Shown: positions 58,022-64,000 of the stretch, piece by piece
Layout: the number at the start of each line of letters is the position of its first letter
Numbering within the stretch: the first letter of the stretch is position 1
Source of the DNA: Mycobacterium sp. DL440
Lineage (GTDB): Bacteria > Actinomycetota > Actinomycetes > Mycobacteriales > Mycobacteriaceae
Assembly: GCF_011745145.1 (NCBI RefSeq)
Contig: NZ_CP050191.1
Coordinates: forward strand, 124,001 to 188,000
Length of the DNA: 64,000 nt
Direction of reading: 5' to 3'
Made by a program: the position numbers and the translations under genes
Notes under the pieces: model-generated
What the model saw: only the letters and a program-made list of their open reading frames with translations
Database searches by the model: none
Told to the model about the DNA's origin: nothing

Positions 58022-60361
58022 ATGAACACGGCGAGACGGGCCGCAGCGGTGACCACGGCCGCAGCGTTGATCCTGGCGGGCTGCACCACCGAGGACCGGA
58101 CGCCAGAAGCGCCCGACACCCCGAAAGCGACCTCGCCGGTCGACTGGAACCTGCCCGACGCGGACCGGTATCACCGCACGGCCACGTATCCGGTGTATCT
58201 CAACAAACCTGCCGAGGATCCGGTCGAGGGGGAGACCGTCGCCGAGATCTCCACTGTCACCCCGGACGGCAACACCGTCATCTACACCGACGCCGCCGCC
58301 AAACGCATCGGCTTCCTCGACATCCACGATCCCGCCAAACCTGTTGGGAAAGGCACGCTTTCCCTCGCAGAGCTGGGCCATAAAGACGACCAGCCCACCT
58401 CGGTAGCGGCGGTGGCAGACCACGTCCTCGTCGTCGTCGACACCACCGGCGGTGACTTCGCCCATCCGTCCGGGCGGGTCGACGTCGTCCGCGCCACCGA
58501 CCGCACCCGCGTGCACAGCATCGATCTGGGCGGCCAACCCGACTCGATCGCCATCAGCCCCGACGGCTCCTTCGCCGCGATCGCCATGGAGAACCAGCGC
58601 AACGAGGAGTTCACCCCGCCCGGCAAGGAGGAAGGCGATCTTCCACAGCCGCCAACCGGATTCGTGCAACTGATCGACCTCAACGGCGCACCGAACACCT
58701 GGAAACCACGCAAGGTCGACTTCGACTTCGACGTCGAAGCCGCACGGCAAGCCGGCCTGGACACCCCCGAGGATCTCGAACCCGAGTACGTCAGCATCAA
58801 CTCCCGCGGCCAGGTTGCGGTGACCCTGCAGGAAAACAACGGCATCGCCGTCATCGACGGCCACGCCGGCACGGTGCAAAAGATCTTCAGTGCCGGAAGC
58901 GAATCCGTCGAAGGTATCGACACCAAGAAGGACGGCACGATCGACCAGACCGGGTCGATCAAAGACGCGCCGCGCGAACCGGACGCCATCGGCTGGATCG
59001 GCGACGACCACCTGGCCACCGCCAACGAGGGAGACTGGAAGGGCGGCACCCGCGGCTGGACGATCTTCGACGCCCATACCGGTGACGTGGTCTGGGATGC
59101 CGGCAACACCCTCGAACAGCTCGCGGTGCGCACCGGCCTGCATAGCGAAGGCCGGGCCGAGGCCAAGGGGCCCGAGCCGGAAGGCCTGGCGATCACCAAC
59201 ATCGGGGGCCGGCCCACCGCGCTGATCGCCTCGGAGCGCAGCAACTTCGTCGCGGTCTACGACGTCAGCGATCCCAAAGCGCCGACCTTCCGGCAGATCC
59301 TGCCGACCACCCCGGGTCCGGAAGGTGTCCTGCCGATCCCGTCGCGCAATCTGCTGGCCATCTCTTCGGAGGCCGACGACGCCGAAGCCCACGTGCGTGC
59401 CTCGGTCAACTTCTACGGCTTCGGCGAATCATTCGCCGCCGCAGGAAAACCGGACTTCCCGTCCATCGTCTCCGGCGATATCGACGGCGCCCCGATCGGG
59501 TGGGGCGCGCTCGGCGCGCTGTCGGCGGACCCACAAAACCAGGATCGGCTGTACACCGCGACCGACATCGCTTACGGTCCGGCCCGCATCCTCGGCATCG
59601 ACGTCAACCAGAAGCCCGCCCTGATCGACACCGAGTTGCCGCTCACCGAGAACGGCAAGCCGGTCACGCTCGACACCGAGGGCGTATCCGCCCGGCCCGA
59701 CGGAGGATTTGTGCTGGCGGTCGAAGGGAAGGACGGCCCCGGCAACCAGCTCGTCTACGTCGACGCCGACGGCCGCATCGAGAAGCGCGTGCCGGTGCCC
59801 AAAGACATTGCAGCCCAGCTGGGTGGCCAGGGTCTCGAAGGTGTCGCCTTCCAATCGAGCAGCGCCGGCGACTCGGTCTGGGTGGTGCTGCAGCGTGAGC
59901 TCAAGTCTGACCCGACTGGTGTGGTCCGCATCGGACGCTACACGCCGGCCGGGGACAAGTGGGAATGGTTCGGCTACCAGCTGGAATCCACCGACACCAA
60001 GGACAACTGGATCGGTGTCTCCGAAATCGCGGTCCACAACGGCGAATTGCTGGTCCTCGAACGCGACAAACTCAACGGGCCCGACGCACGGCTCAAAGCG
60101 CTGTACCGGGTGGCGATTCCCGACGGCCAAGGAGTGGAGTCCGCGGCCGACAAGCCAAAGGTGCTGCCGAAGACGTTGGCCCGCAATCTGGTACCGGATC
60201 TACAGGCCACCAACGGTTATGTGCAGGAGAAGGTCGAAGGCTTCGCGATCGCCGGCAACCAGAACCTCTACGTGGTCACCGACAACGACGGGCTCGACGA
60301 CGCCAGCGGTGAAACGGTGTTCCTCGGTCTGGGCCCGGCTGCCGAGGCGTTGAAGGGGTAG
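58022..60361 (+). CDS. Lipoprotein with phytase-like esterase beta-propeller
   Basis: The 779-aa protein has a lipoprotein signal (ATTAAALILAGC, lipobox LAGC). The rest is a beta-propeller: repeated blades such as VTPDGNTVIYTDAAAKRIGFLDI, IAISPDGSFAAIAMENQRNEEF and a C-terminal region (PDGGFVLAVEGKDGPGNQLVYV, WIGVSEIAVHNGELLVLERD) with the signature of the esterase-like activity of phytase family. Acts at the cell surface. The substrate is not predictable. Confidence 0.82.
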   Translation: MNTARRAAAVTTAAALILAGCTTEDRTPEAPDTPKATSPVDWNLPDADRYHRTATYPVYLNKPAEDPVEGETVAEISTVTPDGNTVIYTDAAAKRIGFLDIHDPAKPVGKGTLSLAELGHKDDQPTSVAAVADHVLVVVDTTGGDFAHPSGRVDVVRATDRTRVHSIDLGGQPDSIAISPDGSFAAIAMENQRNEEFTPPGKEEGDLPQPPTGFVQLIDLNGAPNTWKPRKVDFDFDVEAARQAGLDTPEDLEPEYVSINSRGQVAVTLQENNGIAVIDGHAGTVQKIFSAGSESVEGIDTKKDGTIDQTGSIKDAPREPDAIGWIGDDHLATANEGDWKGGTRGWTIFDAHTGDVVWDAGNTLEQLAVRTGLHSEGRAEAKGPEPEGLAITNIGGRPTALIASERSNFVAVYDVSDPKAPTFRQILPTTPGPEGVLPIPSRNLLAISSEADDAEAHVRASVNFYGFGESFAAAGKPDFPSIVSGDIDGAPIGWGALGALSADPQNQDRLYTATDIAYGPARILGIDVNQKPALIDTELPLTENGKPVTLDTEGVSARPDGGFVLAVEGKDGPGNQLVYVDADGRIEKRVPVPKDIAAQLGGQGLEGVAFQSSSAGDSVWVVLQRELKSDPTGVVRIGRYTPAGDKWEWFGYQLESTDTKDNWIGVSEIAVHNGELLVLERDKLNGPDARLKALYRVAIPDGQGVESAADKPKVLPKTLARNLVPDLQATNGYVQEKVEGFAIAGNQNLYVVTDNDGLDDASGETVFLGLGPAAEALKG

Positions 60362-60400
60362 CGCGCCGGTTCAGCCCCGGAGACCGGCCGACGTGTCATT

Positions 60401-61492
60401 ATGGCGCGTATGGGGGCGGCGCTCATCCGATCCGACAAGCTGTTGATCTTCGGTGGCCTGGCCATCTGCGTGGTCGCTGGGCTGTCCCATTACGGTGGCT
60501 GGCCGCACCTGGTCGGCTTTGTCGTCAGTGCGCTGGCGGTCACCGTATTGGCGTCGGTCGTCGGCTTGGCCGTCGAACAACTCGGAGATCGGTTCGGCCC
60601 CGGCGCAACTGGTGTGCTGCAGTCCGCCCTCGGCAATCTGCCGGAGCTGTTCATCTGCATCTTCGCGCTCAAGGCCGGATTGGTCGACGTGGTGCGGGCC
60701 GCGCTCGTCGGTTCTATCCTGGCCAACCTGCTGCTGGTGTTGGGACTGGCTTTCGTCGTCGGCGGCCTGAAGCACGGCCCGCAGAAGCTCGGCTCCGCGC
60801 AGGTCCGGACCATCCTGGTGCTGATGGTGCTGTCGGTGACGGCCATGGCGATTCCGTCGATCGCGCACGAGGTGCACGCCCCGGCCTCCGAACACGAAGT
60901 GTCCTTCTCGATGATCGTCGCGGTCGTCCTGCTGGTGCTGTTCGGGCTCTCGCTGCCGTACTCGCTGCGTCGGGACAAGACTCCCGAAAAGACCAGTGAC
61001 CCGGTGCCGCAGCCGCACAAAGAACAGCCGCGATGGCCGGTCGGCTTGGCGATCGGCATGCTCGCCCTCGCGGGCGGCTCAGCGGCGTTCGTCTCGGATT
61101 GGTTTGTCGCCGCACTGGAACCGGCGATGGACTCGCTGCACATCTCGCAGGCCTTCGCCGGTCTGGTGATCGTGGCCATCGCCGGCAACGCGGTGGAAAA
61201 CGTCGTCGGTGTGCAACTGGCAGCCAAAAACCAGTCGGAGTACGCCTTCTCGATCATCCTCAACAGTCCGATCCAGATCGCCCTGGTGTTGGCCCCGGTG
61301 CTGGTGTTGGTGAGCCAGATCTTCGGGCTCGCCTCACTGACCCTGGTGTTCGGGCCGATGCTGATCGTCGCGCTGTTGGTTGCCGTCGTCCTCGCGGCGA
61401 TCATCGCTTTCGACGGGGAATCAACGTGGTTGGAAGGTGCGGCGCTGATCGCGTTGTACTGCATCATCGCCGCGTCGTTCTGGTGGGGCTGA
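60401..61492 (+). CDS. Ca2+/H+ exchanger (CaCA/Cax family)
   Basis: The 363-aa membrane protein has about eleven segments in two repeats, each with the alpha-repeat motif: ALGNLPELFICIFALKAGLVD in the first and IAGNAVENVVGVQLAAKNQSE in the second. The G-N-x-x-E residues bind calcium. It exports cytosolic Ca2+ in exchange for protons. The acidic loop between the halves (EHEVSF...PEKTSDPVPQPHKEQ) is short. ATG 60410 is an alternative start. Confidence 0.9.
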   Translation: MARMGAALIRSDKLLIFGGLAICVVAGLSHYGGWPHLVGFVVSALAVTVLASVVGLAVEQLGDRFGPGATGVLQSALGNLPELFICIFALKAGLVDVVRAALVGSILANLLLVLGLAFVVGGLKHGPQKLGSAQVRTILVLMVLSVTAMAIPSIAHEVHAPASEHEVSFSMIVAVVLLVLFGLSLPYSLRRDKTPEKTSDPVPQPHKEQPRWPVGLAIGMLALAGGSAAFVSDWFVAALEPAMDSLHISQAFAGLVIVAIAGNAVENVVGVQLAAKNQSEYAFSIILNSPIQIALVLAPVLVLVSQIFGLASLTLVFGPMLIVALLVAVVLAAIIAFDGESTWLEGAALIALYCIIAASFWWG

Positions 61493-61579
61493 CCGTTCTA
61501 GACGGCTATTCCCGTCATGGACACGAGTAGCTGGCCGTTAGAGTTTCAGGGGGGACCGGTCGAGGGGGAAAAATTGGTC

Positions 61580-62278
61580 ATGCAGCTGGCACATCGATCT
61601 GCGCGCGGCGCCGCTGCGTTGCTCGTTGCCGTCGTGTCGCTGTCGGCGTGCAGCAGCGAGAAGCCCGTGTCGATCGAGGACATCATCAAAGACCACGTGC
61701 CGAGCCCGGCGATGACACCGTCCGCTCCAGTGGGTGATGCCATCGGAGATCCGAACGCCTGCGCGCACTTCGACGGGCCGTTGCTCGATATACCGTCACG
61801 TGGCTCCGCGGAGCCGAAACTGCGGGTTCCCAAAGCGACGGGCTGGAACCGCAGCACAAAACTCGACAGCGAAATTGTCCGATTCGTCCTGGTAAACACC
61901 GATCTCGCGGCTAATCAGTTCGCACCCAATATCGTGGTCACGCTGGAGGACGCCCCCAAGGCTGATGTTCAGACCATTTTCTCGCAGCAACACGCGAATC
62001 TGGTGAAGTTAGCGGGGGCGAAGGACCTCACATCCGAGCCGGCGACGGTCTGCGGGCTGCCCGCCGAGACCATCAAGTTCACGGCTGATCCGACTGGCCC
62101 CGGGGCACACAGTCGTGTGTTGACCGTGTTGTCGGTGCCTACCATCGTCGGCGGCCACCAGTACTTGGTTACAGCGACCGTGCAGACAACTGACCCGGAC
62201 AGTCCGACCTATCAGCACGACGCCAAAGCTCTCCTGGATGGATTCCAGGTGCTGCCACCTGAACTCGGTGCGCCGTGA
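61580..62278 (+). CDS. LpqN/LpqT-family lipoprotein
   Basis: From ATG 61580 (a TTG at 61574 sits closer to the GGGGG ribosome site) the 232-aa protein has a signal peptide ending LLVAVVSLSAC, lipobox LSAC. The mature domain has the LpqN/LpqT pattern (LRVPKATGWNRSTKL, APNIVVTLEDAPKADVQTIF, YLVTATVQTTDPDSPTYQHD). Members are mycobacterial envelope lipoproteins; LpqN has been linked to host-factor binding in pathogens. Confidence 0.85.
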   Translation: MQLAHRSARGAAALLVAVVSLSACSSEKPVSIEDIIKDHVPSPAMTPSAPVGDAIGDPNACAHFDGPLLDIPSRGSAEPKLRVPKATGWNRSTKLDSEIVRFVLVNTDLAANQFAPNIVVTLEDAPKADVQTIFSQQHANLVKLAGAKDLTSEPATVCGLPAETIKFTADPTGPGAHSRVLTVLSVPTIVGGHQYLVTATVQTTDPDSPTYQHDAKALLDGFQVLPPELGAP

Positions 62279-62287
62279 CGTCGTGAA

Positions 62288-63910
62288 CTACCCCTCTGCC
62301 GCCACCAGCGACCCCAGCTTGATGTCGGGGTTGTCGCGCTGGAAACCCTCCAGCCGCCACGGCGTCGAGAACAGCACGAGCATGACGCCATCGGAACGGG
62401 TCAACACCTCGGCCGACACCTGACGGTTCACGAAGTCCGCGTCCTCCGGGGAGACCACCCGCGCGACCTGATACGGCAGGTTCTCCAGTGCGATCGGCGC
62501 GCTGAGTTCGGTGGCCATCCGGTGGGCGGCCACCTCGAACTGCATCGGCCCGACGGCGGCGAACACCGGCGCCTGCTCGCCGCGCTTGTCCGAGCGCAGC
62601 ACCTGCACGACGCCTTCCTGCTCGAGCTGCTCGATCCCCTTGCGGAACTGCTTGTGCTTGCTCGGGTCGGTACCGCGGGCCACCGCGAAGTGCTCGGGGG
62701 AGAAGCTCGGAATCGGCGGGTACACCACCGGGATGTCCCGGTACAACGTCTCGCCGGGGCGCAGCGCCGCAGCGTTGGCCAACCCGATCACGTCGCCGGG
62801 CCAGGCGTCGTCGAGCGTCGAGCGCTGCTGGCCGAACACCGACTGCGCGTACTTGGTGACGAACGGCTTGCCGGTGGCCGCGTGGGTGAGCACGTCGCCG
62901 CGCTCGAACGTGCCCGAGACGACGCGCGCGTAGGCGATGCGGTCGCGGTGCGAGCTGTCCATGCCGGCCTGCACCTTGAACACGAACGCGCTGAACGGCG
63001 ACTCCACCGCCCGGTGAGTCCCGTCGACACCGAGCGACCCGCTGGGCGCCGGGGCCAACTCGACCAGCACGTCGAGCAGCTGGTTGACGCCGAAGTTCAA
63101 CGCCGCCGAGGTGAACAGCACCGGGGAGGACTCGCCGCCCAGGAAGGTCTCCCGGTCGTAGTCGGACCCGTCGATCGACAGCAGCTCGGATTCCTCGACC
63201 GCGGTATCCCAGTCATCGCCGGCGGCGGCGTGGGCGTCGGCGGCAGCGATGTGCTCCTCGGGGGCGGCGGTGGCCCCACCCGCGGTGCGGGTGAACCGGA
63301 TGAACTTCTCGGCCCGGCGGTCCATCACGCCCTTGAAATCACCCGCGATGCCGACCGGCCAGGTCAGGGGAGTGGTGCGCAGCCCGATCCGCTCGTGGAT
63401 CTCGTCCATCAACTCCAGCGCGTGCCGGCCCGGGCGGTCCCACTTGTTGATCACGGTGATGATCGGGATGCCCCGGTGCTTACACACCTGGAACAGCTTC
63501 AGGGTTTGTGGCTCAAGGCCCTTCGCGGCGTCGATGAGCATCACCGCGCAGTCCACGGCCGTCAGCACCCGGTAGGTGTCCTCGGAGAAGTCGGCGTGCC
63601 CGGGGGTGTCGAGCAGGTTGATCACGCAGTCGCGGTACGGGAACTGCAGTGCGGTCGAGGTGATCGAGATGCCGCGGGCCTTCTCCATGTCCATCCAGTC
63701 CGACACGGTGGAGCGCCGGCCGGCCTTGCCGTGGATCGCGCCGGCCTCGGTGATCACCCGGGCGTGCAGCGCCAGCGCCTCGGTCAGCGTGGACTTACCT
63801 GCGTCGGGGTGGCTGATGACGGCGAAGGTGCGGCGACGGGCCGCCTCGGCGGCGATCTTGGCAGCTTGGGCGGTGTTGGTGGCTGGGGCGTCGAGGGCGT
63901 TGTCGGTCAT
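62288..63910 (-). CDS. prfC: Peptide chain release factor 3
   Basis: From ATG 63910 the 540-aa protein has a complete translational GTPase domain: G1 SHPDAGKSTLTEAL, G2 in RGISITS, G3 DTPGHADFSEDTYR, G4 INKWDR, then domain II (GMDSSHRDRIAYARVVSGTFE) and RF3-specific domain III (QFEVAAHRMATEL). RF3 recycles RF1/RF2 from the ribosome after termination. The frame continues upstream to 63991 but MTDNALDAP is the usual start region. It ends 10 bp from the convergent lipoprotein gene. Confidence 0.95.
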   Translation of the reverse strand: MTDNALDAPATNTAQAAKIAAEAARRRTFAVISHPDAGKSTLTEALALHARVITEAGAIHGKAGRRSTVSDWMDMEKARGISITSTALQFPYRDCVINLLDTPGHADFSEDTYRVLTAVDCAVMLIDAAKGLEPQTLKLFQVCKHRGIPIITVINKWDRPGRHALELMDEIHERIGLRTTPLTWPVGIAGDFKGVMDRRAEKFIRFTRTAGGATAAPEEHIAAADAHAAAGDDWDTAVEESELLSIDGSDYDRETFLGGESSPVLFTSAALNFGVNQLLDVLVELAPAPSGSLGVDGTHRAVESPFSAFVFKVQAGMDSSHRDRIAYARVVSGTFERGDVLTHAATGKPFVTKYAQSVFGQQRSTLDDAWPGDVIGLANAAALRPGETLYRDIPVVYPPIPSFSPEHFAVARGTDPSKHKQFRKGIEQLEQEGVVQVLRSDKRGEQAPVFAAVGPMQFEVAAHRMATELSAPIALENLPYQVARVVSPEDADFVNRQVSAEVLTRSDGVMLVLFSTPWRLEGFQRDNPDIKLGSLVAAEG

Positions 63911-64000
63911 CTCGACTAGCGATGGTATTGGGGTCGAGGGGCAAACCAATAATTGAGGACGCCGGAAGGCATGATCGTTCGTGATGAACATCTGTGTCTT

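Noticed and set aside
57944..59392. 482-codon minus-strand frame
   Set aside because: Complement of the phytase-like lipoprotein gene, which has a signal peptide and propeller blades.
62522..63919. 465-codon plus-strand frame opposite release factor 3
   Set aside because: Complement of a conserved essential-type gene; no domain pattern of its own.
1..64000. CRISPR arrays, tRNA or rRNA genes
   Set aside because: No regularly spaced direct repeats, and no cloverleaf or rRNA sequence was recognised by eye on either strand.

Overview
The window is high-GC actinobacterial DNA and looks like a fast-growing mycobacterium (Mycolicibacterium type). Evidence: orthologue-like Rv0072/Rv0073 transporter genes, WXG100 and EspC-like type VII secretion (ESX) substrates, an arr rifamycin ADP-ribosyltransferase with its cis element, an LpqN/LpqT lipoprotein, a CDGP-family secreted protein, a deazaflavin-dependent nitroreductase-like protein, GTG/TTG starts and several apparently leaderless toxin-antitoxin promoters. 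No rRNA, tRNA, CRISPR array or intact insertion sequence was found.

Layout. 1-6.7 kb: partial NYN-domain gene, ABC/FtsX pair, an 850-bp non-coding stretch with nested inverted repeats and a decayed gene copy, arr, a transmembrane Ser/Thr kinase and a lipoprotein. 6.7-13.4 kb: an orphan ESX polymorphic-toxin island. It has two WXG100 proteins, an 894-aa toxin ending in an ADP-ribosyltransferase (ART) domain, an immunity candidate, a second stand-alone ART-like protein and a string of small immunity-like genes. A ~110-bp sequence, made of the joined 3' ends of the two flanking convergent genes, occurs four times and divides the island into cassettes. 13.4-20.8 kb: nitroreductase-like protein, glycosyltransferase plus alpha-glucosidase, hypothetical genes, a DUF2786 gene and a helicase remnant. 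20.8-24.3 kb: a second ESX module (EspC-like protein, WXG toxin, immunity candidate) with membrane and broken genes.

24.3-43.5 kb is a dense anti-phage defence island: a frameshifted Mrr-like restriction gene; a complete NaeI-type restriction-modification set (C5-methyltransferase, Vsr, NaeI-like nuclease); a five-gene overlapping operon resembling DISARM (two DrmE-like or unknown proteins, NERD-UvrD helicase, DrmA-like helicase, DrmB/DUF1998); an unknown gene; and McrBC with an EVE reader domain in McrB. The operon carries a NERD-UvrD protein and no PLD gene. Its only nearby methyltransferase belongs to the divergent NaeI unit, so it is the best candidate for an undescribed variant.

43.7-64 kb: HNH, EEP and RNase H nucleases; two PIN-domain toxin-antitoxin pairs and a Doc pair whose toxin lacks the usual catalytic histidine; an OPT transporter; MscS; a palindrome-controlled two-gene unit of a Rad50-like zinc-hook ATPase and a HEPN-like small protein (possible defence or repair system); then ordinary chromosomal genes (phytase-like lipoprotein, Ca2+/H+ exchanger, LpqN-type lipoprotein, release factor 3). 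Functions are inferred from motifs read by eye; no database search was possible.
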